NCBI GenBank assembly: GCA_017312345.1
Contig: BLAA01000001.1
Location: 2,728,001-2,792,000, forward strand
Length of the DNA stretch: 64,000 nt
Reading direction: 5' to 3'
Origin: Candidatus Denitrolinea symbiosum
Lineage (GTDB): Bacteria > Chloroflexota > Anaerolineae > Anaerolineales > Villigracilaceae
The notes beneath the pieces were generated by a model. The model was not told where the DNA came from and did no database searches. It was given only the letters and a program-made list of their open reading frames with translations. Shown piece after piece: positions 56,391-64,000 of the stretch. A program made the translations under genes and the position numbers. The stretch's first letter is position 1. Each line of letters begins with the position of its first letter.

Positions 56391-58301
56391 CTACGGCTTG
56401 AGGCGCTTCGCGAAGAAGTCAACGATGGCGTTGTAGCAGATCACGCGGTTTTCGTATTTCAGCACGTCGTGGCCTTCGTCTTCAAAGAGCAGGAGTTCGA
56501 TGTCCTTGCCCTGCGCTTTAAGTTGCTTCACCAGGTCTTCCGACTCGGCCGCGACGACGCGCGGGTCGTTGCGGCCCTGGATGACGAGCATCGGGCATTT
56601 CATCTTTGGGAGGTGGGTCTTCGGGGAGCGCTCGACGAGGAATTTTTTCTCCTCGGGATTTTCGGGATCGCCCAGCGCGATCTTGAAATACGGTTTCCAC
56701 GTCTGCGGGATGCGGTCGAGGAAGGTCAACAGGTCGTAGGGACCGAACATGTCGCAGGCAGCTTTCCACAGATCGGTGTGCATGGCGGCTTGCATGAGGG
56801 TCATGTATCCGCCGTAGGAACGTCCCACCACGGCGGCGCGCTTCACGTCGAGGCGTTTGTCTTTGGGCAGAACCTTCGTCATCGCGTGGACGTGGTCGAG
56901 CCTGTCCTTGCCGCCCCAGTCGCGGTCCACGTGCTTGACGTAGGAGAGTCCGTAGCCGGTGGAGCCGCGCACGTTCGGGACGAAGACCGCGAACCCGCGC
57001 AGGGTCAGGAATTGGATCAACGGCATCGAGAACCAGGCAAAGTCGGGACGCTCCTGCCCCTGCGGGCCGCCGTGGATGTAGTAGACGAGGGGACGCGGTC
57101 CCTTGAATCCCAGCGACTTGGCGGGCAGGTAGAGACGCGCCGAGACGCGCAGCCCGTCGAAGGAGACGAAGGACGCGTCCTCGCCCGCCGAAAGGTTCTG
57201 CGCGGGAATCCCCAGCACTTTCTCGCTGGTGTGCTGGACGTACTGGTTGCGGAGCCGGTCTTCGACGGTGTAAATCTGCGTCGGCGAGGTGGCCGTGGAG
57301 AAGGACAGCGCGAACAGGTCGTCTTCCCGGTTGTAGTCAATGTGTTCGAGCGTCCCGCCGTCGAGCGGCGCGGCCCCCACCAATTCATGTTTGACCGTCA
57401 TGGTCAGGCGCGCTTCGCTGAAGGTCGTTTCGTAGACCCAGGAGCATCCGTCAATGTTGTACCCGACGAGGTAGCGATTCCCGACGAGGTGGGCGATGCC
57501 GGTCATCTCGCCGACGCCGGTGTGAAGCAAGCCTTTCATTTTGACGGGTTGAATCACGCCGGGCTTTTTCAGGTCGATGTAGCCGAGGCTGAAAGCGTCG
57601 TCGAACACGGCAGAGACGACAACAACGCCCTTCTCGCTCGGAGAAAACGCGCTGCCGATCAACCCGTTCAGCGGGACCTTTTCGCCCGCGGCGCGTTCTT
57701 CAATGGGCTTGCCGTAGAGAACGGTTTTTTTACCGCCCCGCCAGAGGAACATGACGCTATCCCCCACTTCGTAGCCCGATCCCAAGATCAATTTTCTGTG
57801 GTCCGCCGAGTGGGCGTCGACGCCCAGGCCGAACTCGCTCTCGGCGATCTTGGTCAGTTTGCCCGTCTTCAAGTTAGCGCGATAGGTCTCCTCCATCGGT
57901 TTGTCGCGCCGCTCCGCCTGAAAATAGACGATGCTCTTCTCTTTGTCGCACGCGCCCAAATGGACGCGGTAACTGGCGAAGAAGTTATCGAAGGCAGGTT
58001 CGGGGAATCCGCCCTCCAACGGGATGAGCATAGGCTGGTAGTTCTCGTCGCCGTCCCTGTCAATCATTACCAAAATTTTATCGAGGTCGGGAAAGACGTA
58101 AAACGAACGCCCGCCGATCAGGTGCGGATTTTGCAGCGCGATCTGCGGCGGCAGCAACGGCTCAGGGACACTTCCGCCGTAATACATGCCATACAGGCTC
58201 AAATGCCCAGAGAGGTTGCTGAGAAAATACACCCGTCCCCTTTCGTACTGCGGGACGACGAAAAGACGAGCAGACATGAACGATTCGACGCGTGGGGTCA
58301 T
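56391..58301 (-). CDS. S9-family serine peptidase (prolyl oligopeptidase/acylaminoacyl-peptidase type)
   Basis: A 636-residue protein: an N-terminal beta-propeller of about 370 residues and a C-terminal alpha/beta-hydrolase domain. The nucleophile is in VVGRSYGGYMTLMQA (near 488), the aspartate in VIQGRNDPRV and the histidine in FEDEGHDVLK near the end. No signal peptide is seen, so it is probably cytoplasmic and degrades short peptides. I chose the ATG at 58301, five bases after GGAGG, over the one at 58313. Confidence 0.9.
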   Translation of the reverse strand: MTPRVESFMSARLFVVPQYERGRVYFLSNLSGHLSLYGMYYGGSVPEPLLPPQIALQNPHLIGGRSFYVFPDLDKILVMIDRDGDENYQPMLIPLEGGFPEPAFDNFFASYRVHLGACDKEKSIVYFQAERRDKPMEETYRANLKTGKLTKIAESEFGLGVDAHSADHRKLILGSGYEVGDSVMFLWRGGKKTVLYGKPIEERAAGEKVPLNGLIGSAFSPSEKGVVVVSAVFDDAFSLGYIDLKKPGVIQPVKMKGLLHTGVGEMTGIAHLVGNRYLVGYNIDGCSWVYETTFSEARLTMTVKHELVGAAPLDGGTLEHIDYNREDDLFALSFSTATSPTQIYTVEDRLRNQYVQHTSEKVLGIPAQNLSAGEDASFVSFDGLRVSARLYLPAKSLGFKGPRPLVYYIHGGPQGQERPDFAWFSMPLIQFLTLRGFAVFVPNVRGSTGYGLSYVKHVDRDWGGKDRLDHVHAMTKVLPKDKRLDVKRAAVVGRSYGGYMTLMQAAMHTDLWKAACDMFGPYDLLTFLDRIPQTWKPYFKIALGDPENPEEKKFLVERSPKTHLPKMKCPMLVIQGRNDPRVVAAESEDLVKQLKAQGKDIELLLFEDEGHDVLKYENRVICYNAIVDFFAKRLKP

Positions 58302-58345
58302 GGGAGCCTCCATTTGAAAGTAGGGTTATCTTATCACTACACGGG

Positions 58346-58366
58346 GAGATTGGAGATTGGAGATTG
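58346..58366 (-). repeat. Heptamer repeat GAGATTG, 3 perfect units
   Basis: Three identical 7-nt units, 44 bases upstream of the S9 peptidase start on the minus strand. Confidence 0.7.
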
Positions 58367-58385
58367 CGATGCCAACCGCGTAATG

Positions 58386-58537
58386 TATGGCGCAACTTGG
58401 CTGTAATCCATAAAGGTCTGTTGCCAAATGATGGGGCGCGTTATTCTGGCTGCGTAGCGCATATTGCGAAATTTGGCCATAATCCATGAAAGTATTTTGC
58501 AAGGTAGAGTCGTCTGTTATTCTGGCTACACGCAGCG
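58386..58537. repeat. Two 76-nt tandem imperfect repeats
   Basis: Matching blocks are spaced exactly 76 bases apart: TTGGCTGTAATCCATAAAG against TTGGCCATAATCCATGAAA, and GTTATTCTGGCT at 58440 and 58516. The pair fills most of the gap between the S9 peptidase and mnmA genes. No RNA family or ORF is recognised in it. Confidence 0.6.
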
Positions 58538-58538
58538 A

Positions 58539-59600
58539 CTATACGATGATTCCGCCGCCGAGGACTTCCTCCCCGATGTAGAAGACCGCGGCCTGACCCG
58601 CTGTCACATCCCGCGCGGGCGCGTCGAACTTGACGTGGACGCGGTTTCCGTCTTCGGGCGCGACCTCCGCAGGGACGGCGCGCGCCGTGTAGCGGATCTT
58701 GACCAGCGCGCGAAATGGCGCGGACGGCGCAGTCCCGCTCACCCAGTTGACGTCGCGGGCGGTGAGACTGGCGAATCCGAGTGCATCTGCCGTGCCGACT
58801 ACCAGCGTATTGCGTGCTGCGTGTTTCGTAATGACAAAAAGCGGAACAGGCGAAGCGAGGCCGAGTCCCTTGCGCTGGCCGATGGTGTAGTTGGCGAGTC
58901 CCGTGTGTTGACCGATGATCCGTCCGTCGGTTGTTTCGATGCTGCCCGGCTGGTTGATTTCGGGCGCGTTCCGTGCGAGGAAATTGCGGTAGTCTTCGCC
59001 CGCGAGGAAACACAGGTCCTGGCTGTCCGCGCGGGAGGCGGTCGGCAAGCCGAACGACTCGGCGATCCTGCGGATTTCGGCTTTGGGATAGTCGCCCACC
59101 GGGAACAAGGCGCGCTGTAACTTCTCCTGCGTCAACACATGCAGGATGTACGACTGATCTTTCGATTCGTCCACCGCCCGCAGCAACTTCACCTTTCCGC
59201 TTTCGTCTTTCGTCGTCCGCGCGTAATGTCCCGTCGCCATGAAGTCCGCGCCGAGAGCCAGCGCGTGGTCGAGCAGGAACGTCCAGCGGATCTGCCGGTT
59301 GCACAGCAGGCAGGGATTGGGCGTCTCGCCGCGCGCGTACCCGTCCAAAAAGTACTGGACGACCGTCTCGCGGAAGACGTTTTTCGCGTCCACCACGTAA
59401 AAGGGGATGTCCAGTTTTGCGGCGACGCGTCTCGCCTGCGCCATCGAATCGGGCGTGCAACAGCGGTTGGAGTCTTCCTTCCCCGGCTCGGACCAGAGCC
59501 GAAGCATCATCCCGATGACGTCATAGCCCTGCTGTTTGAGCAGGGCCGCGGCGACGGAGGAGTCCACTCCGCCAGACATGGCGACGGCGATTTTGGGCAT
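58539..59600 (-). CDS. mnmA: tRNA-specific 2-thiouridylase MnmA
   Basis: A 353-residue enzyme that thiolates U34 of tRNA-Lys, -Glu and -Gln. The PP-loop AVAMSGGVDSSVAA opens the protein. The catalytic cysteines are in NPCLLCNRQIRW (near 98) and DSQDLCFLAG (near 195). The C-terminal part ends GEEVLGGGII. It lies downstream of a cysteine desulfurase on the same strand, which would supply the sulfur. The start ATG follows a leader made of pyrimidine-rich 7-nt repeats without a Shine-Dalgarno. Confidence 0.94.
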   Translation of the reverse strand: MPKIAVAMSGGVDSSVAAALLKQQGYDVIGMMLRLWSEPGKEDSNRCCTPDSMAQARRVAAKLDIPFYVVDAKNVFRETVVQYFLDGYARGETPNPCLLCNRQIRWTFLLDHALALGADFMATGHYARTTKDESGKVKLLRAVDESKDQSYILHVLTQEKLQRALFPVGDYPKAEIRRIAESFGLPTASRADSQDLCFLAGEDYRNFLARNAPEINQPGSIETTDGRIIGQHTGLANYTIGQRKGLGLASPVPLFVITKHAARNTLVVGTADALGFASLTARDVNWVSGTAPSAPFRALVKIRYTARAVPAEVAPEDGNRVHVKFDAPARDVTAGQAAVFYIGEEVLGGGIIV

Positions 59601-59610
59601 GGGAAGAGGT

Positions 59611-59680
59611 AGAGAAAAGAGAGTAGAGAATAGAGAACAGAGAGCAGAGAGTAGAGAGCGGTAATTGGTGATTGGTGATT
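59611..59680 (-). repeat. Heptamer arrays AGAGARN (7 units) and ATTGGTG (2 units) between cysteine desulfurase and mnmA
   Basis: Seven in-phase units of AGAGA plus two variable bases at 59611-59659, then two ATTGGTG units at 59664-59677. The first array ends 10 bases from the mnmA start codon; the second runs into the cysteine desulfurase stop codon. Confidence 0.85.
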
Positions 59681-60825
59681 CAGCGCAGGGCGCGGGATTT
59701 TTCGACGAGGGAGGGCAAGAGGTTGAGAAAGGAGTTGATTTGCTCAGGCGTGGAATCTTTGCCGAGGGTGATTCGCAGCGAGCCGAGCGCCCAATCGCGG
59801 GAGAGACCGAGGGCGGCAATGACTTCGCTCGGTTCGGGATTTCCCGTTTTGCAGGCCGAGCCGGAGGAGCAGGCGAAGCCCGCCGCGTCGAGCAGCTGCA
59901 AAAGCAGGTTGCCGTCCGCGTCTTTGAAGACGAAGGAGGCGTGATTCGGCAGGCGGTTTTCGGGATGACCCGTCAACTGCGCGTCGGGAATTTCTTCGAG
60001 GACGCGGCCGATGACCTGATCGCGCAGCGGCTGGACGTGGGCGACGCGTTCCTCGCGCTCTTCCGCGGCGAGACGAAGCGCCTCCGCAAAGCCGACGATG
60101 TACGGCACGTTCTGCGTCCCGGCGCGCAGGCCGAACTCCTGGCCGCCGCCCGTGGTGTGCGGGACGAGCCGCGTCCCTTTTTTGACGTACAGCGCGCCGA
60201 CGCCTTTCGGTCCGTAGAATTTGTGACCGCCGAGCGAGAGCATGTCCACGCCGAGTCTGGTCACATCCACATCGAGATAGGCGGCGGCCTGCACCGCGTC
60301 GGTGTGGAAGAGAATGCCGCGCTCGCGGCAGATGGACGCGAGTTCGGCGACCGGGTTGATCGTCCCGATCTCGTTATTGGCGAGCATGACGGAAGCCAGC
60401 GCGGTCCCATCACAGACAGCGCGGCGCATCGTCTCTGGCGTGACCATACCATGCGCGTCCACAGGCAGCCACTCGACCTGAACGCCGTAATATTTCTCCA
60501 GTTGTTCGGCGGTCTTGCTGACGGCGTGATGCTCGGCGCGGGAGGTCAACAGCCAGGGGCGGTCATTTTGCAGGCCGAACATCATCGCGCCGCGCAAAGC
60601 CAGGTTATCGGATTCGGAGCCGCAGGAGGTGAAGATGATCTCGTCGGGGCGGCAGTGGAGGGCAGACGCGACCGTCTCACGGGCGGATTCGACCGCGGCT
60701 TCGGCGCGCTGTCCGAAGCGGTGGACCGAGGACGGGTTCCCGAACGAATCGGCGAAGTAGGGCGTCATCGCGTTGAGGACGCGCGCATCCACGGGAGTCG
60801 TCGCGGCGTAGTCAAGATAGATCAT
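59680..60825 (-). CDS. Cysteine desulfurase (IscS/NifS family)
   Basis: A 381-residue PLP enzyme that takes sulfur from cysteine. The PLP lysine is in SLGGHKFYGPKGVG (near 200) and the catalytic cysteine in CSSGSACKTG (near 324). The short cysteine-loop form (group I) is seen. With mnmA downstream it probably supplies sulfur for tRNA thiolation, and perhaps also Fe-S clusters. The mRNA is likely leaderless: TATAAT lies seven bases before the ATG and no Shine-Dalgarno is seen. Confidence 0.93.
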   Translation of the reverse strand: MIYLDYAATTPVDARVLNAMTPYFADSFGNPSSVHRFGQRAEAAVESARETVASALHCRPDEIIFTSCGSESDNLALRGAMMFGLQNDRPWLLTSRAEHHAVSKTAEQLEKYYGVQVEWLPVDAHGMVTPETMRRAVCDGTALASVMLANNEIGTINPVAELASICRERGILFHTDAVQAAAYLDVDVTRLGVDMLSLGGHKFYGPKGVGALYVKKGTRLVPHTTGGGQEFGLRAGTQNVPYIVGFAEALRLAAEEREERVAHVQPLRDQVIGRVLEEIPDAQLTGHPENRLPNHASFVFKDADGNLLLQLLDAAGFACSSGSACKTGNPEPSEVIAALGLSRDWALGSLRITLGKDSTPEQINSFLNLLPSLVEKSRALR

Positions 60826-60832
60826 GGAATGA

Positions 60833-60838
60833 ATTATA
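60833..60838 (-). promoter_or_regulatory. -10 box (TATAAT) for the cysteine desulfurase gene, divergent pair
   Basis: Seven bases separate this perfect TATAAT from the ATG at 60825. The opposite-strand -10 box at 60850-60855 is only 12 bases away, so the two promoters compete for the same DNA. Confidence 0.55.
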
Positions 60839-60846
60839 GCAAGGAA

Positions 60847-60855
60847 TGATAAAAT
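60847..60855 (+). promoter_or_regulatory. Extended -10 promoter for the HhH/coiled-coil membrane protein gene
   Basis: TGA followed by TAAAAT (60850-60855). AGGAG follows at 60864-60868 and the ATG is at 60879. Confidence 0.5.
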
Positions 60856-60878
60856 ATCGTGAACAGGAGCAAATTGCC

Positions 60879-61910
60879 ATGACCGACTTACTGACCTTTC
60901 TCAACAATGCAGAATTGGACGAGTTGACCAAAATTTCGGGCATCTCGCGCTCGCTGGCGGAAGACATCCTCGCGGCGCGCCCGTTCGAGACGGAGGAAGA
61001 TGTCTTGAAGACGCGCGGGATGGGAAGCGCGCTGCTCGAGCGCGCGCGGGAATACGCCGAGGCGCAGGAGGACGCGTCCGAAGACAAGGCGCTGGTCCAG
61101 GTCAAGGAAGAGGCGGCGCCAGAGAAGAAGTCTCCGCCGAAGGAGGAAGCCGCGCGGGAGGCGCGTCCGTCGTTCGGGTCGCGTCTGGGCGCGGCGCTAC
61201 TCAGCGTCTTCCGCGGGCTGGTGCGATTGATCGCGGTCCTCATCATCATCGGCGCGCTCGCCGCGCTCGCGCTGTACGGCCTGCCGATTTTGCGGGACTA
61301 CCTGCTCGCGCCCGCCGAACAAAACAGCGCCGAAATTTTCCTGCTGCGCGCGGACGTGAACGCGGCGCAAACGCAAGCAGCCGACCTGCAAGCGCAACTC
61401 GCCGAAGCGAACGGGCGCGTGGATACGCTGGAGCAGTCCGTCGAATCCTACAGCGCGTCGTTGACGAAACTGGAAACGGCCCAGGCCGATCTGGAAAAGA
61501 CGACCGCCGAGGAGAACGCGGAACTCGCGGCGGAATTGAAGCGCGAACTCACGCTGACGCGTTCGGTCCAATATCTCCTGCGGGCGCGGCTGTACCTTTC
61601 ACAGAGCAACTTTGGGCTGGCGCGCGACGACATCAGCGCGGCGCGCGGCCTTCTGGCGGGGATTCAGACGGACGAACCCGACTTCAAAACCGACGCGCTG
61701 ACGCAGACCATCGCCCGTCTCGACCTGGCGCTCGGCAACCTGCCGGCCTTCCCCGTGATCGCGGCCGCGGACACGGACATCGCCTTGCAATTGTTGATGG
61801 ACGACCTGCCCGAAGGCGTCGTCTTCCCGACCGAGACGCCCAGCCCCACAGAAACGCCGACGCCCGAGGCGACGGTCACTGGTACGCCGGAAGCCACGCC
61901 AACGCCGTAA
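60879..61910 (+). CDS. Membrane protein with HhH domain, one transmembrane helix and coiled coil
   Basis: A 343-residue protein. The N-terminal region (residues about 5-65) has a helix-hairpin-helix pattern (ELDELTKISGISRSLAEDIL, then TRGMGSALLERA). A charged linker follows, then a membrane helix (about 120-142; LVRLIAVLIIIGALAALALY), a long coiled coil (about 155-225; ADLQAQLAEANGRVDTLEQS) and a threonine/proline-rich end. The domain order suggests an inner-membrane protein with a cytoplasmic HhH domain and an external coiled coil. Its function is unknown. The ATG at 60879 is chosen because of AGGAG; the one at 60846 lies upstream of the predicted transcription start. Confidence 0.75.
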   Translation: MTDLLTFLNNAELDELTKISGISRSLAEDILAARPFETEEDVLKTRGMGSALLERAREYAEAQEDASEDKALVQVKEEAAPEKKSPPKEEAAREARPSFGSRLGAALLSVFRGLVRLIAVLIIIGALAALALYGLPILRDYLLAPAEQNSAEIFLLRADVNAAQTQAADLQAQLAEANGRVDTLEQSVESYSASLTKLETAQADLEKTTAEENAELAAELKRELTLTRSVQYLLRARLYLSQSNFGLARDDISAARGLLAGIQTDEPDFKTDALTQTIARLDLALGNLPAFPVIAAADTDIALQLLMDDLPEGVVFPTETPSPTETPTPEATVTGTPEATPTP

Positions 61911-61948
61911 CGGGCAGAACTTAACGTTATTTTTCAAGGAGACTTCGC

Positions 61949-63379
61949 ATGACATTTAAAATCACGTTCGGCACCGACGGATGGCGCGGCGTCATCGCCG
62001 AGGATTACACGTTCGACAATGTGCGCCGCTGCGCGCAGGGTTTCGCGTCCTATCTCTTGAAGCGCGGCAAGCAGGGACAGTGGATCGTGGTCGGACACGA
62101 TAAGCGGTTCGGCAGCGAGAATTTCGCCGTCGCGGTCGCGGAAGTACTGGCGGGCAACGGTTTGAACGTCCATCTGACCGACGGCGCGACGCCGACCCCG
62201 GTCATCGCCTACGCGGTGGTGGACAAGAAAGCCGCGGGCGCGGTCAACATCACGGCGAGTCACAACCCCGCCACAGACAACGGCTTCAAGGTCCGCGACG
62301 AGACGGGCGGCGCGATCGATCCCGAAGGGTTGAAGGAGATCGAGGCCTCCATCCCCGATTCGATTGACGACGTAAAACGCAAAACATATGCGGATGCAAG
62401 CGCGGCAGGCGAGATCGTCAAATTCGACGCGGCCGCGCCGTACATCGAGCATCTGACGCGCGACGGTCTCATTGACCTGCAACTCCTCAAAGACGCCGGG
62501 TTGACCGTGATGGTGGACCCGATGTGGGGCAACGGCGCGGGCTGGTTCCCGCGGCTGCTGGCGGGCGGAAAGACGAAGGTGATCGAAATCCACAACGTCC
62601 GCAACCCGATCTTCCCCGAGATGAAACGTCCCGAACCGATCCAGCCAAACATTGACGTCGGCCTGCAAGCCACGCTGGACAACAAAGCCGACGTGCTGCT
62701 CATCACCGACGGCGACGCGGACCGCTGCGGGATCGGCGACGAGAACGGACAGTTCATCAACCAATTGCGCGTCTACGCGCTGCTGGCGTATTACCTGCTC
62801 GAAGTGCGCGGCCTGCGCGGCGACATCGTCAAGACGCTCTCGACCACGAACATGCTCAACAAGTTGGGCGAGATCTACGGCGTCCCCGTCCACGAAACGG
62901 GCGTGGGATTCAAATACGTCGCGCCGAAGATGACCGAGACGAACGCGCTGATCGGCGGCGAAGAATCGGGCGGATACGCCTTCCGCGGCAACGTCCCCGA
63001 ACGCGACGGCATCCTGGCGGGACTCTACATGCTCGACTTCATGGTGAAGACCGGCAAAAAGCCGACCGAGTTATTGAAAGACCTGTTCGCCAAAGTGGGC
63101 GGCGAATATTTCTACGACCGCATAGACAGTCCCTTCACCGGCGATCACGAGACCCGCAAAAAGATGATCCTCGACGCGAATCCCCAGACCCTCGGCGGAC
63201 TCAAAGTCACCGGGCTGGTGACGATAGACGGCTTCCAGTTCAAACTCGAAGACGGCGGCTGGATGCTCATCCGCTTTAGCGGGACGGAGCCGATCCTGCG
63301 CGTCTACTGCGAGACGCGGCACGCGGACAAAGTGCAGGCGATCCTGCAAGACGGCCTGAAGGTCGCGGGAATCAAGTGA
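61949..63379 (+). CDS. Phosphoglucomutase/phosphomannomutase family enzyme
   Basis: A 476-residue alpha-D-phosphohexomutase. The phospho-serine loop is in [14 protein letters not shown] (near 108), the metal-binding loop is [11 protein letters not shown] (near 255), the sugar-binding [10 protein letters not shown] (near 335) and the phosphate-binding [12 protein letters not shown] (near 445). These four loops define the family. Glucose or mannose phosphates are likely substrates, feeding glycogen or cell-envelope synthesis. AAGGAG precedes the ATG. Confidence 0.92.
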   Translation: MTFKITFGTDGWRGVIAEDYTFDNVRRCAQGFASYLLKRGKQGQWIVVGHDKRFGSENFAVAVAEVLAGNGLNVHLTDGATPTPVIAYAVVDKKAAGAVNITASHNPATDNGFKVRDETGGAIDPEGLKEIEASIPDSIDDVKRKTYADASAAGEIVKFDAAAPYIEHLTRDGLIDLQLLKDAGLTVMVDPMWGNGAGWFPRLLAGGKTKVIEIHNVRNPIFPEMKRPEPIQPNIDVGLQATLDNKADVLLITDGDADRCGIGDENGQFINQLRVYALLAYYLLEVRGLRGDIVKTLSTTNMLNKLGEIYGVPVHETGVGFKYVAPKMTETNALIGGEESGGYAFRGNVPERDGILAGLYMLDFMVKTGKKPTELLKDLFAKVGGEYFYDRIDSPFTGDHETRKKMILDANPQTLGGLKVTGLVTIDGFQFKLEDGGWMLIRFSGTEPILRVYCETRHADKVQAILQDGLKVAGIK

Positions 63380-63421
63380 TCCATCTCTCGGCGTTTCGCA
63401 AAATGGACGAGACTCATTCTA

Positions 63422-63430
63422 TGCTACAAT
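63422..63430 (+). promoter_or_regulatory. Extended -10 promoter of the bifunctional nuclease gene
   Basis: TGC followed by TACAAT (63425-63430). The -35 region is weak. GGAG lies before the ATG at 63453. Confidence 0.5.
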
Positions 63431-63452
63431 AAGACCCAGTATGGAGCCCTCA

Positions 63453-64000
63453 ATGATCGAAGTAGTGATAGACAGCGTACGCGTCAACCTGATGTCGCCG
63501 CATCGGCTGGTGGTTTTGCGCGAGGCGCAGGGCGAACGCTACCTGCCCATCTGGGTCGGTCCGTACGAGGCCGAGGCCATCACCATCGCGTTGCAGGAAG
63601 TGGAGATCAGCCGCCCGCTGACGCACGATCTCATCCGCAACATCCTCACGGCGTTCAACGCGCGCATTGCCCGAATCGAGATCGTCAGCCTGCGCGCCGA
63701 TATTTTCTACGGCAACATCGTGGTCGAGCAGAACGGACGCGAGGTCAACATCGACTCGCGCCCCTCGGACGCCATCGCGTTGGCGGTGCGCGCCCACGTG
63801 CCGATCCTCGTCCACCCGCAGGTGATGGACGCGGGAGGCATCCTCCCTGAGAAGGACCTGCCCGAAGGCGCGCCCAGCCTCCCGCCTGCCGAGCGAGGCG
63901 TCCCGCCGCCCCCGGTGGACGAGTCCAGCGAACGTCTCGACGTATTCCGAAATTTCATAGATAAACTCGACTTTGGAAAACTGGACGACAAAGGAAAACC
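63453..64000 (+). CDS. Bifunctional nuclease family protein (BFN/DUF151), 3' end cut off
   Basis: At least 182 codons. The BFN domain covers about residues 1-130: SVRVNLMSPHRLVVLREAQG, LPIWVGPYEAEAI and the conserved IDSRPSDAIALAVRA (near 100). Members of this family have reported DNase/RNase activity in plants and are widespread in bacteria with unknown roles. A proline-rich linker follows, and the final part (LDVFRNFIDKLD) may start a UvrB/UvrC-like C-terminal domain, as in longer members. I chose the ATG at 63453, six bases after GGAG, over the one at 63441. Confidence 0.88.
   Translation, partial: MIEVVIDSVRVNLMSPHRLVVLREAQGERYLPIWVGPYEAEAITIALQEVEISRPLTHDLIRNILTAFNARIARIEIVSLRADIFYGNIVVEQNGREVNIDSRPSDAIALAVRAHVPILVHPQVMDAGGILPEKDLPEGAPSLPPAERGVPPPPVDESSERLDVFRNFIDKLDFGKLDDKGK

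Overview
The window looks like chromosome of a high-GC Gram-positive-branch or Chloroflexota bacterium, most likely an uncultured Anaerolineae. This is inferred from the gene mix (TatA, GT5 glycogen synthase, a Chloroflexi-style ACD/GNAT protein, roadblock/V4R/response-regulator operon, A2M lipoprotein, bifunctional nuclease, CooC) and from the base composition. No rRNA marker is present, so the placement is not proven. Genes lie on both strands in short operons. Several genes have a -10 box only 6-8 bases before the start codon, which suggests leaderless mRNAs.

Layout. 1-2.2 kb: a class IV aminotransferase (cut by the left edge) divergent from a MATE exporter. 2.2-6.7 kb: an asymmetric heterodimeric ABC multidrug exporter (BmrC/BmrD type), preceded by a promoter, a 27-codon leader ORF and an intrinsic terminator, which reads as a leader-peptide attenuator. 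A four-helix-bundle (23S intervening-sequence type) gene flanked by inverted heptamer repeats sits between the two subunits. 6.8-13.5 kb: a toxin-antitoxin remnant, a YabE-like cell-wall lipoprotein, RsmA, a polyprenol-phosphate glycosyltransferase with a roadblock/V4R/response-regulator operon, an L,D-transpeptidase and tRNA-Asp. 13.5-16.3 kb: an MFS transporter and a GH4 glycosidase.

16.3-27.5 kb is the accessory, defence-like region. It holds a DUF4096-type transposase-derived protein and a type III-like restriction-modification locus whose res gene is split by a complete IS1-like element (8-bp target duplication). Between res and mod lies a RAYT (REP-associated tyrosine transposase). Copies of a 26-nt palindrome surround the RAYT and also sit in frame inside both res and mod. 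The mod gene carries an AT-rich target-recognition segment that looks exchanged. An uncharacterised membrane-anchored protein with two C-terminal membrane helices follows mod.

27.6-45.8 kb is mostly housekeeping: tatA, fabH, fabF, an ADP-forming acyl-CoA synthetase/acetyltransferase fusion, cooC, malQ, glgA, an esterase lipoprotein, a homocysteine methyltransferase-type protein, an envelope cluster (two BioF2-like acyltransferases and a flippase), aspartate ammonia-lyase and fabD. 45.9-64 kb: a 1967-residue alpha-2-macroglobulin-like lipoprotein without the thioester cysteine, a DedA protein, an ABC importer ATPase plus fused permease, an S9 peptidase, mnmA with a cysteine desulfurase (tRNA 2-thiolation), an HhH/coiled-coil membrane protein, a phosphohexomutase and the start of a bifunctional nuclease gene.

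The features most worth following up are four. First, the RAYT/palindrome system inside the restriction genes. Second, the leader-peptide attenuator before the ABC exporter. Third, a set of 7-nt tandem arrays with different consensus sequences sitting directly upstream of start codons. Fourth, two small-gene cassettes flanked by inverted short-repeat arrays.
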